This document shows, in pieces, positions 22,473 through 31,900 of a stretch of DNA of 64,000 nt (the first letter of the stretch is position 1; the number at the start of each line of letters is the position of its first letter). The notes below the pieces were generated by a model. It worked only from the letters and a program-made list of their open reading frames with translations, searched no databases and was not told the origin of the DNA. The DNA comes from Bacillota bacterium (lineage in GTDB: Bacteria; Sysuimicrobiota; Sysuimicrobiia; Sysuimicrobiales; Segetimicrobiaceae), in assembly GCA_021324975.1 (NCBI GenBank), contig JAJPIA010000085.1, forward strand, positions 122,006 through 186,005, given 5' to 3'. A program made the translations under genes and the position numbers.

Positions 22473-23519
22473 CTATGTCGGCACGGGCGCAGCGCGGCAC
22501 GCGGCGATGAGCGCATTTGGGTTGCGGCGGAACTCGTCACGTGGCCGCCGGCCCGCCGCGATGGCCGTGAGAAGCTCCGCGAGGACAGCGTTGATCGGCG
22601 TGGCCAGCCCGACCGCCCTGCCCTCGCGCGCGACGGCGCCATTGAGCACCTCAACCTCGCTCCGCTCGCGGCCGCGCTCCAGGTCCTCGTGGAGCGACGG
22701 CATCTTGCCGCCGCGGCCGGCGCCAAGCCGCGGCCCGACGGTGCGCCGCGCGAACCACGCCGGGGCCCGCATGGCCTTGACGAGCGCGGGCACCGGGTAG
22801 CCCGGCAACGCGACCGGCGCGCGGTCGAGCGCCTGCATGACGCGCACCGCCTCGCGGAACGCGTCGCGCTCGATGCCGAACAACCGCGGATTCCGGACGA
22901 TCTCGGAGGGCGGCAGGTCCAGGATTGCGGACGTCGCGTTCCCCAGCACGTTGAGGAGGAGCTTGCTCCACTTCATCGCCCGGTAGTCCGCCAGCACGTC
23001 CACGCGAAATCCTGAGCGGCGCAGGGCCTCCGCAAAATCCGCCACCGAGGCGTCGCCGCCCACGGGCGCCAGCGCCACGCCGCCGTCGGCCGTATGCTGC
23101 CGGACCGCCCCCGGCCGCAGCAGGCTGACGCTGAGCGTCAGGGTGCCCGCGATCACGCGATCCGCCCCGCCCGCCTCAGCGATGGCTTCTTCGTTGCCAA
23201 CGCCGTTTTGAAGCGTCACCACGCGCGCGCCGCGCCGCAGGAACGGCGCCAGCTCCTCGACGGCCTCGCCGGTCTGATACGCCTTGACGGTGAGGACGAT
23301 CAGGTCCGGCGCCGCGCCGAGGTCGTCGAGCGTCGTGATCGAGTCGAGCCGTTTGCACGTCGCGACGCCCCCCGGGGTCTCCACGTGGAGGCCCCACGTG
23401 CGCACGGCGGCCACGTGCGCCCGCCGCCCCAGGAGGGTGACCTGCGCGGCGCCGCTGCGGGACAGCAACCCGCCGACCAGCGAGCCGACGGCGCCGGCCC
23501 CGTAGCAGAGCACGTGCAT
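22473..23519 (-). CDS. panE: 2-dehydropantoate 2-reductase (PanE/ApbA family)
   Basis: The protein has 348 residues. MHVLCYGAGAVGSLVGGLLSRSG is the NADPH-binding GxGxxG start, LTVKAYQT and LQNGVGNEE line the substrate pocket, and the C-terminal KWSKLLLNVLGNATSAIL carries the conserved lysine and asparagine. The reaction reduces ketopantoate to pantoate for coenzyme A synthesis. ATG 23519 lies 7 bp after plsY. Several bacterial paralogues act on other 2-oxo acids, so pantoate synthesis is likely but not certain. Confidence 0.88.
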   Translation of the reverse strand: MHVLCYGAGAVGSLVGGLLSRSGAAQVTLLGRRAHVAAVRTWGLHVETPGGVATCKRLDSITTLDDLGAAPDLIVLTVKAYQTGEAVEELAPFLRRGARVVTLQNGVGNEEAIAEAGGADRVIAGTLTLSVSLLRPGAVRQHTADGGVALAPVGGDASVADFAEALRRSGFRVDVLADYRAMKWSKLLLNVLGNATSAILDLPPSEIVRNPRLFGIERDAFREAVRVMQALDRAPVALPGYPVPALVKAMRAPAWFARRTVGPRLGAGRGGKMPSLHEDLERGRERSEVEVLNGAVAREGRAVGLATPINAVLAELLTAIAAGRRPRDEFRRNPNALIAACRAAPVPT

Positions 23520-23526
23520 CTCCACG

Positions 23527-24132
23527 CTAGGATTTCGTGCGGCGGTCGTTGATGCGCAACTCCGTGCCGGCCATGAGCCGGCGGATGTTGGCCCGGTGGC
23601 GATAGATCGCAAACACCGCCGCGACGACGCCGAACACCACGTAGGCGGGCGGCTGACCGAGGCGCCACAAGACGAACGGCACGGCGCCGACCCCGAGGAT
23701 CGATCCCAGCGACGAGTATCGCGTCGTCGCCACCACAACGATCCACACCGCGGCGGCGGCAAACGCGGCCACCGGCGAGAGCGCCACGAGCACGCCGAAG
23801 GATGTGGCGATGCCCTTGCCCCCATGGAAGCCCAGAAACACCGACCAGTTGTGCCCGGCGATCGCGGCGAGACCGCACAGCATGGAAACCCACGGTCCCG
23901 TCCCCCACCGGACGGCGAGGAGCACCGGCACGAGGCCCTTGAGGACGTCCACGGCCAGCACGAGGACCGCGATGGGCGTGCCGGCCACGCGAAAGACGTT
24001 CACCGCGCCGACGTTGCCGCTCCCGTGCTGCCGAATATCCTCGCCCTTGAGCAGCCGCACCAACACGAGCCCGGTCGGCACCGACCCGATCAGGTAGCTA
24101 ATCGCAAGAGCGCCGAACGCCACGCCGCTCAT
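23527..24132 (-). CDS. plsY: Glycerol-3-phosphate acyltransferase PlsY
   Basis: The protein has 201 residues and five to six helices. The family motifs are present: SYLIGSVPTGLVLVRLLKGEDIRQHGSGNVGAVNVFRVAG, GHNWSVFLGFHGGKGIATSFGVL and RHRANIRRLMAGTE. PlsY uses acyl-phosphate to make lysophosphatidate at the membrane. ATG 24132 overlaps the der stop (ATGA). Confidence 0.95.
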   Translation of the reverse strand: MSGVAFGALAISYLIGSVPTGLVLVRLLKGEDIRQHGSGNVGAVNVFRVAGTPIAVLVLAVDVLKGLVPVLLAVRWGTGPWVSMLCGLAAIAGHNWSVFLGFHGGKGIATSFGVLVALSPVAAFAAAAVWIVVVATTRYSSLGSILGVGAVPFVLWRLGQPPAYVVFGVVAAVFAIYRHRANIRRLMAGTELRINDRRTKS

Positions 24133-25526
24133 TCGTGTGGCTCGACGCTTCGTGCGGCTGGCGCGGCTCTCCTGCCCCGGACCGACCACCGCACGGGCGT
24201 GCCGCGCAGCGGAAACGCGGCGCGGAGTCGCCGTTCCAGGTAGCGCCGGTACTCCTCCGTCCACAGGGCCGGCTCGTTGACGAACACGACCACATGCGGC
24301 GGGTCCGTCTGCGGTTGGGTCGCGTAATACACGTGGAGCCGCCGGCCGGCCTTGTCGGCGGCGGGCGGCGTCGCCTCGACCGCGCTTTGGATCAGCTTGT
24401 TGAGCGGGCCGGTCGCGATGCGCGTGCTCCGCGCCTCGGCCGCCTCGAACACCGCGCGCATGAGCGCGGCGATCCCTTCGCCCTGGGTCGCGGCGGTCGG
24501 GCACACCGCAACGCCGCCGAGAAATCTGAGGCGATGCTGCGCCACACGCTCCACGTCCGCGCGCGTATACCCTTGAAGCCGGTCCCACTTGTTTACCGCG
24601 ACGACGACGGCCCGGCCGGCCTCGTATGCGTGGCGGGCGATGCGCTGGTCCTGATCCGTGATGCCGGCGGTCGCCTCGACGACGAGGACCGCGACGTCGG
24701 CCCGCGCCAGCGCCTCATAGGACCGGCGCGTGCTGTAGAACTCCACCCGCTCCGATACACGGCTTTGCCGCCTGAGCCCCGCCGTATCGATCAGGATCGC
24801 CGGGCGTCCGGCATAGGTCAGGGCGGTATCGACCGCATCCCGCGTGGTCCCCGGCTCGGCGGTCACGATGACCCGCTCCTCGCCGAGGACCGCGTTCATG
24901 AGGGAGGACTTGCCGACGTTGGGGCGGCCGAGAAGCGCGATGCGCACGCTACGCTCACGGTCCCCCAACCCTTCCGCGACGACACCGCCCGCGCCGGCCG
25001 TCGCCGCCTTCGCGTCCGGCGCGGGAAGGCGCGCGCAGATAGCGTCTAGGAGGTCGCCGATCCCCAGCCCATGAGTCGCCGAGACGGGCGTCGGGTCCCC
25101 GAAGCCGAGGGCGTGGAACTCGTACACGCCGAGGTCCGCTTGCGGGAGGTCCACCTTGTTCGCCACGACGAGCACCAGGCGGCCGCTCTCACGAAGCAAC
25201 TGGGCGATCTGCTCGTCCTCCGGCGTGGGCCCCGCCGCCGCATCCACGAGGAACACAACGAGGTCCGCGCCGGCGATGGCGCGCTCGGTCTGGCGGCGAA
25301 CTTCCCCGGCGAGCGGCTCGCCGGCACGGGACACGAGCCCGCCCGTGTCGATGAGCGTAAAGCGGCGCCCCGCCCATTCGCACGGCGCCTCGACGCGATC
25401 GCGCGTGACCCCCGGGGTCTCCTCCACGATCGCCAGGCGGCGCGCCAGCATGCGGTTGAACAGCGCCGACTTCCCCGCATTCGGGCGGCCTACGATCGCC
25501 ACGGTGGGCATGGCGGCCGCCGTCAT
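24129..25526 (-). CDS. der: GTPase Der (EngA), 50S ribosome assembly
   Basis: The protein has about 465 residues with two tandem G domains: first P-loop GRPNAGKSALF with DTGG and NKVD; second GRPNVGKSSLM with DTAG and NKWD; then the KH-like C-terminal domain (LNKLIQSAVEATPP, YYATQPQTDPPHVVVFVNEPALW). Der helps 50S subunit maturation. The start could be ATG 25526 or ATG 25511; neither has a good Shine-Dalgarno. The longer frame would overlap ispH. plsY follows in overlap. Confidence 0.93.
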   Translation of the reverse strand: MTAAAMPTVAIVGRPNAGKSALFNRMLARRLAIVEETPGVTRDRVEAPCEWAGRRFTLIDTGGLVSRAGEPLAGEVRRQTERAIAGADLVVFLVDAAAGPTPEDEQIAQLLRESGRLVLVVANKVDLPQADLGVYEFHALGFGDPTPVSATHGLGIGDLLDAICARLPAPDAKAATAGAGGVVAEGLGDRERSVRIALLGRPNVGKSSLMNAVLGEERVIVTAEPGTTRDAVDTALTYAGRPAILIDTAGLRRQSRVSERVEFYSTRRSYEALARADVAVLVVEATAGITDQDQRIARHAYEAGRAVVVAVNKWDRLQGYTRADVERVAQHRLRFLGGVAVCPTAATQGEGIAALMRAVFEAAEARSTRIATGPLNKLIQSAVEATPPAADKAGRRLHVYYATQPQTDPPHVVVFVNEPALWTEEYRRYLERRLRAAFPLRGTPVRWSVRGRRAAPAARSVEPHE

Positions 25527-25569
25527 CACACCGGCCGGAGCGGCGGCCGCGGGCCGCGCGCTCGGCGCG

Positions 25570-26427
25570 TCAATGCGCGTTCGGCGATCCGGCGTTCCCG
25601 ATGGCGTCGAGCCGGTGCATGACATCCTGGATGATCCACTCCGGGGTGCTGGCGCCGGAGACGACCCCGAGCGTCTCGACGCCGTGGAACCACTCCGGCG
25701 CGATCTCGCCGGCCGTCTCGACGTGGTACGTCGGCAGGCCGCGCGCGCGGCCGATCTCCGCCAACCGGGTGGTGTTGGAGCTGCCGAGCCCGCCGATGAC
25801 GAGGAGCGCGTCGACCTGCTCGACGATGGCGTCCGTCTCCTCCTGCCGCACCGTGATCGCGGGGCAGAGGGTGTTGAGGACCTTGAGCTCCTTGACTCGC
25901 AACGCGAGGTCGCCGACGATGAGCCGAAGATTTTCCATCGATTGCGTGGTCTGCGTCACCACCCCGAGCTTTTGGGCCACCTTGACCTTGGCCGCCTCTT
26001 CGCGTGTGTGGACGATCGTGACACGATCACCCAGCATTTCCTTGAGCGTGATCATCTCCGGGTGCCCGTGGTCGCCGAGGCAGATGATCTGGTATCCTTC
26101 CGACGCCAGCTTCTCCGCCATCGCGTGCGCCCGGAGCACCACCGGGCAGGTCGCATCCACCACGGCCATGCCCCGCGCACGCACGTCATCCAGCACGGCG
26201 TGCTCCACACCGTACGCCGACACGACGAACGTGCCCGCATCGAGCTCGGTGGACTGGGCCGCCACGCTGACCCCGGTGTGCTGCAGCCGTTCGACGACCT
26301 GAGGATTGTGGATGAGCGGTCCGAGCGTGTGCACGGGGCCGCCGGACCGCGCCGCCTGCTCGGCCATATCCACCGCGCGGCGGACACCGCCGCAGAACCC
26401 CATGTGCTTGGCCATCACGATCTTCAT
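25570..26427 (-). CDS. ispH: 4-hydroxy-3-methylbut-2-enyl diphosphate reductase
   Basis: The protein has 285 residues. The three Fe-S cysteines are C12 (HMGFCGGVRRAV), C94 (DATCPVV) and C188 (NTLCPAI). The substrate residues H40 and H121 (GDHGHPE) and the TTQS motif are in place. It makes IPP and DMAPP in the last step of the MEP pathway. ATG 26427 follows GAGGG by 8 nt. ispA elsewhere in the window uses its products. Confidence 0.95.
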   Translation of the reverse strand: MKIVMAKHMGFCGGVRRAVDMAEQAARSGGPVHTLGPLIHNPQVVERLQHTGVSVAAQSTELDAGTFVVSAYGVEHAVLDDVRARGMAVVDATCPVVLRAHAMAEKLASEGYQIICLGDHGHPEMITLKEMLGDRVTIVHTREEAAKVKVAQKLGVVTQTTQSMENLRLIVGDLALRVKELKVLNTLCPAITVRQEETDAIVEQVDALLVIGGLGSSNTTRLAEIGRARGLPTYHVETAGEIAPEWFHGVETLGVVSGASTPEWIIQDVMHRLDAIGNAGSPNAH

Positions 26428-26551
26428 CGGACAACCCTCGTCCCCGGCCATGCGCGGCCGTGAATATTCCTCACCAATCATAGGCGGGCGGGCGCCCGTT
26501 GTCGAGCCGCGCCTGTGCGAACCGTGCGGCGGCGAATCCGCCCGGGGTCCC

Positions 26552-27175
26552 CTACGGCGGCGAGGCGAGCAGCCGCGCGATCTCCGTCATGTAGCGTCGT
26601 CCCAGCGCCTCGACGTCGTCGCGATCTGGTTTGGCGCCGTTCCCGCCGCTCGGCGGCGGCACGTGGACGGGCTCGCCGATGCGCACGCGGATCGTGCTGC
26701 GCCGCGGCCGATGCGATCCGCGGGGCAACACCACGTCGGTCCCCGTCACGGCGACCGGCAGCAGCGCCGCGCCGGTGCGAAACGCGAGCGAGGCCGCGCC
26801 GGGCTCGGCGGGGCGGAGCTCCCTGCCCGCGCCGCGCGTTCCCTCGGGAAACATCACGAGCACGCCGCCGGCCGTGAGGATGCGGAGCGCCGTGCGGAGC
26901 GCCTGACGGTCGGCCTCGCCCCGGCGCACGGGAAATGCGCCGCAGGCGGTGATCCACCACCGCAGTACCGGCACCCGGAACAGTTCGTGCTTGGCCATAA
27001 AGGTGACCCGCCGGCGCAGTGCCGCGCCGACGACGATCGGATCGAGGTCGCTGCGGTGGTTGCTGACGACGATCACGGGACCGGACGGCGGCTCGCGGTC
27101 GCGGCCGTCCACGCGAAATCCAAATCCCGAGCGCAGCACGGCGAGGACGATGAGCTTGGACAGCCTATAGACCAC
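26552..27175 (-). CDS. plsC: 1-acylglycerol-3-phosphate acyltransferase (PlsC family)
   Basis: The protein has about 207 residues. The catalytic HX4D motif is in VSNHRSDLDPIVV, followed by FMAKHELFRVPVLRWW, GAFPVRRGEAD and MFPEGTRG. It acylates lysophosphatidate to phosphatidate and so continues from PlsY. GTG 27175, overlapping the cmk stop by 11 bp, was preferred to an in-frame TTG further inside cmk. Confidence 0.88.
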   Translation of the reverse strand: MVYRLSKLIVLAVLRSGFGFRVDGRDREPPSGPVIVVSNHRSDLDPIVVGAALRRRVTFMAKHELFRVPVLRWWITACGAFPVRRGEADRQALRTALRILTAGGVLVMFPEGTRGAGRELRPAEPGAASLAFRTGAALLPVAVTGTDVVLPRGSHRPRRSTIRVRIGEPVHVPPPSGGNGAKPDRDDVEALGRRYMTEIARLLASPP

Positions 27176-27851
27176 GCGCGCGTGCGACCGAACCCAGGAT
27201 GCGGTCCACAACCTCGTCCACGGTCAGGTCCGTGCTGTCGATCACCTCCGCATCCGGGGCGATGCGGAGCGGCCCCACGTGGCGTGTCATCGCCGCGCGG
27301 TCGTCCTCGTCCTCGATGCGGCGGACGTCATGGAGCGAGACCTGCTCGCCGGCGGCCGCGAGCTCCGCCTGCCGACGTCGCGCGCGGGCCTCTGGCGACG
27401 CCGTGAGAAAGACCTTGACCTGCGCCCGCGGCAGGATGACGGAGCCGATGTCCCGTCCTTCCATGACCACGCCGCCGGTGGTGCCGAGGTCCCGCTGGAT
27501 CCCGCCGAGGACCGCGCGGACCCCCGGTGCGCCCGCGACCTTCCCGACCACGCGGTTCACGGACACCGTGCGCAGCTCGCCGGTCACGTCCTCGCCGTCG
27601 ACGGCGACGCGCGTGGCGCCGTTCGCACCGAATGTGAGCTCGAGGCGCAGGGCGCGTGCCACGGCCGCCAGGGCGTCGGGATCGTCCACCGCCACGCCCC
27701 GCCGGAGCGCCGCCACGGCGACCGCCCGATACATGGCGCCCGTGTCGACGTAGCGAAAGCCGAGCCGCCGCGCGACCTCTCTCGCCACTGTGCTCTTGCC
27801 GGATCCCATCGGGCCGTCGATCGCGACCGCGATCTCCGAACGCGTCGCCAC
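27165..27851 (-). CDS. cmk: Cytidylate kinase
   Basis: The protein has about 228 residues. P-loop IDGPMGSGKST, YVDTGAMYRAVA, the CMP-binding insert (VMEGRDIGSVILPRAQVKVFLTASPEARARRR) and the C-terminal STDLTVDEVVDRI fit cytidylate kinase, which phosphorylates CMP and dCMP. GTG 27851 gives the usual family length; an ATG at 27905 would add 18 residues. It overlaps plsC, with which it is probably co-translated. Confidence 0.92.
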   Translation of the reverse strand: MATRSEIAVAIDGPMGSGKSTVAREVARRLGFRYVDTGAMYRAVAVAALRRGVAVDDPDALAAVARALRLELTFGANGATRVAVDGEDVTGELRTVSVNRVVGKVAGAPGVRAVLGGIQRDLGTTGGVVMEGRDIGSVILPRAQVKVFLTASPEARARRRQAELAAAGEQVSLHDVRRIEDEDDRAAMTRHVGPLRIAPDAEVIDSTDLTVDEVVDRILGSVARARGL

Positions 27852-27993
27852 GGACAGTCGGATTCGGGACGAGAACCGGGCGCTCCTACGCTGTCGACGC
27901 GTCATCCGACGAACCGCGTCGCCGCGGCGGCGGGGCGGGCAGGCGTCGCGGCGCTCGTTGACGGTCCCGGCGGTCGTTGGGTACGATCGTCGA

Positions 27994-29472
27994 GTGCGGT
28001 CGCTCCCCCGCTCCGTGCTGGCCGGGCTCGTGGTGCTGCTGGCCCTCCGTCTCGCGATCGCGGCTGCCCTCCCGCTCGGCGACGATGAAGCGTACTATTG
28101 GGACTGGTCGCATCATCTGGCCGCCGGGTACGTCGACCACCCGCCCGCCATCGCCATCCTCATCTGGGCGGCGAGGCATCTCGTGGCCGACCCGAGGATC
28201 GCGGTGCACGGCGTCGCAGCCGTCCTGTCGTTCGCGACCTCCATCGCGCTCTTCGCGCTCGCGCGGGAGGTGCTCGGTCGGGACGCTGCGGCTGTGTGGA
28301 GCGTCGTCCTCTTTAACATCGTGCCGGTGTTCGCCGGCGGCGGTCTGCTCGCGGCACCCGACGCCCCCCTGGGATTGTGCTGGGTGCTCACGCTGCTGTG
28401 GACCTGGCGCGCCGTGCGCCGCGGCGGACCGGGGGCGTGGGCCGCTGCGGGCATTACGACCGGCCTCGCCCTCCAGAGCAAGTACACGGGCGCCTTCCTC
28501 CCGGTGTCGATCGGCGCGTGGCTTGCGCTCGCGCCCCGGCATCGCCATTGGCGGCGGCGCTGGGAGCCGTACGGCGGCGTCGCGCTCGCGCTGGCCGTGT
28601 TCGCCCCCGTGCTGTGGTGGAACGGCACCCACCATTGGGTCTCGTTTGCGACGGACGCGACCCGTCCAGGCTGGTCGGGGCACGGCAATTTCCCGACGTT
28701 CCTCGCCTTGGAGCCGGCGTACCTCGGCCCGCTGATGCTGCCCCCGCTCCTCGGCGCCCTCATCGTCGCGGCATGGCGGGGGGTGCGCGGCGACGACGCC
28801 GAGCTCTTCCTGGCCGCAGCGGGCATCCCGATCATCGCCGCGACGTTCGGCGCCAGTCTCGTCGGCCAGGTCAAAGGCCATTGGGCTGCTCCGGGGTATC
28901 TGACCGCGACGATTGCGCTGGCCGGCCTGGCGACGGCGCGTCCGCGACCGGTCCGTGACGCCGTGTGGCGCCCGCTTGCGGCCGCCGTGATCGCCTCCAC
29001 CGCCGGCGTTACGATGCTCGTCTACGCGCTGCCCGTCGTCGGACCGGCATGGTTGCCGCCGCGGCTCGATCCGACCGTGGATTACGCGGGATGGCCGGCC
29101 GCGGCGCCGGCAATCCTCGCCGCGGCCCGGAGCGGCGCGCGTGGCCCGTACTTCATCACGACCGATCGCTATCAAGTGATGGCGCAGTTCGACCTGTACG
29201 CGGGCGGCCGGATCCCGACCACGACGATCACCGATCTAGACCAGTACGGCATCTGGGCCTCCTGGCCGGCGCTGCGCGGTTGGGACGGGCTGTTCGTACG
29301 TGATGGGCGGTACCCGATCCAGGTGGATCTCGGCGCCGGATGCGGCGCCGTGGAGCCCGCGCGCACGATCGCCGTAGTGCGCCGCGGGGTGGTCGTCCGC
29401 ACGCTCGACCTCGTCTGGTGCCGGGACTTTCTCGGGCGGCCGCTCCCGCAGCTCTCGGCCGCGCTGCGGTAG
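27994..29472 (+). CDS. GT39/ArnT-like membrane glycosyltransferase
   Basis: The protein has 492 residues and about ten helices. The first loop reads LGDDEAYYWDWSHHLAAGYVDHPP, the DDE-type catalytic loop of GT-C polyprenyl-phosphate-sugar transferases (PMT_2). A soluble C-terminal domain follows (about 375-492). It should move a sugar from a polyprenyl carrier onto a lipid or protein outside the membrane. The acceptor is unknown. The GTG start 27994 begins just before the first helix; the gene diverges from cmk. Confidence 0.85.
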   Translation: MRSLPRSVLAGLVVLLALRLAIAAALPLGDDEAYYWDWSHHLAAGYVDHPPAIAILIWAARHLVADPRIAVHGVAAVLSFATSIALFALAREVLGRDAAAVWSVVLFNIVPVFAGGGLLAAPDAPLGLCWVLTLLWTWRAVRRGGPGAWAAAGITTGLALQSKYTGAFLPVSIGAWLALAPRHRHWRRRWEPYGGVALALAVFAPVLWWNGTHHWVSFATDATRPGWSGHGNFPTFLALEPAYLGPLMLPPLLGALIVAAWRGVRGDDAELFLAAAGIPIIAATFGASLVGQVKGHWAAPGYLTATIALAGLATARPRPVRDAVWRPLAAAVIASTAGVTMLVYALPVVGPAWLPPRLDPTVDYAGWPAAAPAILAAARSGARGPYFITTDRYQVMAQFDLYAGGRIPTTTITDLDQYGIWASWPALRGWDGLFVRDGRYPIQVDLGAGCGAVEPARTIAVVRRGVVVRTLDLVWCRDFLGRPLPQLSAALR

Positions 29473-29481
29473 GCGCAGCGG

Positions 29482-29886
29482 CTAGCCCGGCTTGGAGCCC
29501 GAGCGCAGCAACAGGAGCACGAGCCCACCGAGGATCAGGACGATCGGAAACACCTGGTCTTGCATGATCGGCAGAAACAACCGCAGGTTGCGAAGCAGCA
29601 GGTAGACGCCGCCGAGGACGAGCAGCCATCCGAGCATCCGCACGCGCCGGTCGTCCCCGCCCTCGTGCGCTCCCGGGGTGCCGGGCGGGACCCCGGCCGG
29701 GCGCGGCTCTTCGGGGACGATCAGCACGGTGACGAGGTACAGCATGACGCCGAGGCCGTTCCATGCGGCGAGCAGAACAAACGCGAGCCGCATCGGATTG
29801 CTGTCGACGCCGTAATACCGGCCCAGCCCGCCGCACACGCCGGCGATCCAGTAGTCCTCACGCGATCGATAGAGCTTTCGCCCCAC
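29482..29886 (-). CDS. PspC-domain membrane protein
   Basis: The protein has about 134 residues. KLYRSREDYWIAGVCGGLGRYYGVDSNPMRLAFVLLAAWNGLGVMLYLVTVLIVPEEP is a complete PspC domain, followed by two further helices (MLGWLLVLGGVYLLL; VFPIVLILGGLVLLLL). PspC proteins take part in envelope stress responses or act as small membrane regulators. GTG 29886 is 20 bp after the carboxypeptidase gene and the ribosome binding site is weak. Confidence 0.85.
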   Translation of the reverse strand: MGRKLYRSREDYWIAGVCGGLGRYYGVDSNPMRLAFVLLAAWNGLGVMLYLVTVLIVPEEPRPAGVPPGTPGAHEGGDDRRVRMLGWLLVLGGVYLLLRNLRLFLPIMQDQVFPIVLILGGLVLLLLRSGSKPG

Positions 29887-29906
29887 GCGCCCGTACCCGG
29901 CGGTAT

Positions 29907-31235
29907 TTAGAAGACCGCGGCCCCCACGACACGCTCGAGCACGCGGCCCATCCATTGCACGACGTACTGCAAATCCGTGCGGGCGGAGAGGCCGCGCGCC
30001 GCGATGAGCGGCGCCGACTGCAGGAGCCGGCCGCCCTCGTAGAAGTCGACCTCGCCCACCTGCGCGCCCTGCCGAATCGGCACGGTGAGATGCGTGTTGA
30101 CGACGACGCGGCGAATCGGCTCCCGTTCGTCACCGTCGCTCAGGACACCGTAGACCGGAGCACCGACCACGCCGAGCACCAGTCCGTCGCCACCGGGCAC
30201 CTCGATCGCCGCCATTTCCTCACCCGGCCGCGCGAGCACGATCGAGCGGTAGTGGCCAAATCCGTAGGACAGGAGGCGGGCCGCGTCCCCCCACATGTCG
30301 CCGCTGTGCAGCAGGACCACGATAAGCCGCCAGCCGTCACGGGTCGCGGACGCCACCAGGGTCTCGCCGGACATGTCGACGTATCCGGTCTTGACGCCGT
30401 CGGCGCCCGAGTACCGCGACAGGAGTCGATTGTGGTTCCACAGACGCCGGACCGGCCCGGCCGGCGGGCGAAACGTCCACGAGCGCGTGCGGACGATCTC
30501 GTCGAACGTCGGATTCCGCATCGCGACGCGCGTGATGAGCGCGAGGTCGTACGCCGTCGTGTAGTGGTCGGGATCGTAGAGGCCATGCGGCGAGGTGAAG
30601 TGACTCTGCCGCGCGCCGAGGCGCTGCGCCTCCTCGTTCATGCGGGCCACGAAGGCCGGGACGGACCCCGCGACCCCCTCGGCGATGGCGAGGGCCACGT
30701 CGTTACCGGACGGGAGCATGAGCGCGTACAGCAGGTCGTGCAGGCTGATCCTCGCCCCGGCCGGCAGGCCGACGACGGAGCCGATACGGAACCGGGCGAC
30801 CTCCGGGCTGATGGTGACCATGGCGTCGAGCGGCGTGCTCTGGAGCGCGACCAACGCCGTCAGGATCTTGGTGGTGCTCGCCGGCGGCCAGATGAGGTGC
30901 GGATTTCGGCTGTAGAGCACGTCGCCCGTGCGCGCGTCCATGAGCAGCGCGGCCGTCGACGTCACCCGGACCGGCACCGCCAAGGGTGCGACGCGCCGGT
31001 ATTGGGCCAGCAGCCACGGCCGTGTGACGGATGGTGCCGCGCCGGCCGGGGCCGGCTGCGCGACAACCGGTTGCCTGCGGACGCTTGCGGTCGTCGGCCG
31101 CACGCCCGCGGTGACCCCGAGCGTACCGACCAGCAGTGCGGCGAGCAACGCGGGCAGCCAACCGCGGCCCGCGACGCGTGTGTGTTGCCGCAGCATGCCC
31201 CGGAGCGCGGCTCCGCCCCGCGTGCGCGGCGTCAC
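29907..31235 (-). CDS. dacF: D-alanyl-D-alanine carboxypeptidase (PBP5/DacF family)
   Basis: The protein has 442 residues. A signal-anchor lies at about 27-45. The penicillin-binding motifs are S120-T-T-K123 (PPASTTK), S176-G-N178 and K282-T-G284, and a C-terminal beta domain (about 335-442) follows, as in PBP5. It trims the terminal D-alanine from peptidoglycan stem peptides. GTG 31235 overlaps the scpB stop by 4 bp. Confidence 0.93.
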   Translation of the reverse strand: MTPRTRGGAALRGMLRQHTRVAGRGWLPALLAALLVGTLGVTAGVRPTTASVRRQPVVAQPAPAGAAPSVTRPWLLAQYRRVAPLAVPVRVTSTAALLMDARTGDVLYSRNPHLIWPPASTTKILTALVALQSTPLDAMVTISPEVARFRIGSVVGLPAGARISLHDLLYALMLPSGNDVALAIAEGVAGSVPAFVARMNEEAQRLGARQSHFTSPHGLYDPDHYTTAYDLALITRVAMRNPTFDEIVRTRSWTFRPPAGPVRRLWNHNRLLSRYSGADGVKTGYVDMSGETLVASATRDGWRLIVVLLHSGDMWGDAARLLSYGFGHYRSIVLARPGEEMAAIEVPGGDGLVLGVVGAPVYGVLSDGDEREPIRRVVVNTHLTVPIRQGAQVGEVDFYEGGRLLQSAPLIAARGLSARTDLQYVVQWMGRVLERVVGAAVF

Positions 31236-31900
31236 GACCGGGGGCCTTGCGGCGCCGGCTCCGGCAGGGAGAGCGCGCGGTCCTGGGTCCCGAGCGCCGG
31301 CAGCGCCTCGAGATCCCTGAGACCAAAGTAGCGGAGGAACCCGTCGGTGGTACCGTAGAGAATCGGCCGGCCCGGGCCCGGGCGCCGGCCGATCTCGCGA
31401 ATCAACCGCCGGTCATAGAGCTTTGTGATGTGGTGCGCTGACTGCACGCCGCGCACCTGGTCCACCTCGGCCCGCGTGATCGGCTGGCGGTACGCGATGA
31501 TCGCGAGCACCTCGAGCGTCGCCCGGCTGAGCGGCTCCAGCTCGCTGAGGTGCAGCATGCGCTGCACGTAGACGCCGTACTCGGGCCGCGTGCACAGCTG
31601 GTATGCGCCCGCGACCTCCTGGATCTGCACCCCCCGCCCCCCATACTCGACCTGAAGCGCGGCGAGCGTCGCGCGAATCTCATCCTCCCCGACCTCCAGC
31701 ACCTTGCGCAGTTCGCCGATGCCGATCGGGCCGCCCTTCGCCAACAGCAGGCACTCGATCGCGTTGCGCACTTCGGTGCTGGCGTCTCGCTTCGGATGCT
31801 CCAGGCGCGCCGGCGCGTTCCACGTCGCCAGGTCGACGTCGTGCCGTGCGCTCCCGGGCAGCACCGAGGCCCCGTGCTCCCACGCGTCTGCGTCGTTCAT
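31232..31900 (-). CDS. scpB: Segregation and condensation protein B
   Basis: The protein has 222 residues. Two winged-helix regions are visible: STEVRNAIECLLLAKGGPIGIGELRKVLE and LSRATLEVLAIIAYRQPITRAEVDQVRGVQSAHHITKLYDRRLIREIGRRPGPGRPILYGTTDGFLRYFGL. ScpB binds ScpA and SMC to form bacterial condensin. ATG 31900 overlaps the scpA stop (ATGA). An N-terminal extension of about 40 residues is less conserved. Confidence 0.95.
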   Translation of the reverse strand: MNDADAWEHGASVLPGSARHDVDLATWNAPARLEHPKRDASTEVRNAIECLLLAKGGPIGIGELRKVLEVGEDEIRATLAALQVEYGGRGVQIQEVAGAYQLCTRPEYGVYVQRMLHLSELEPLSRATLEVLAIIAYRQPITRAEVDQVRGVQSAHHITKLYDRRLIREIGRRPGPGRPILYGTTDGFLRYFGLRDLEALPALGTQDRALSLPEPAPQGPRS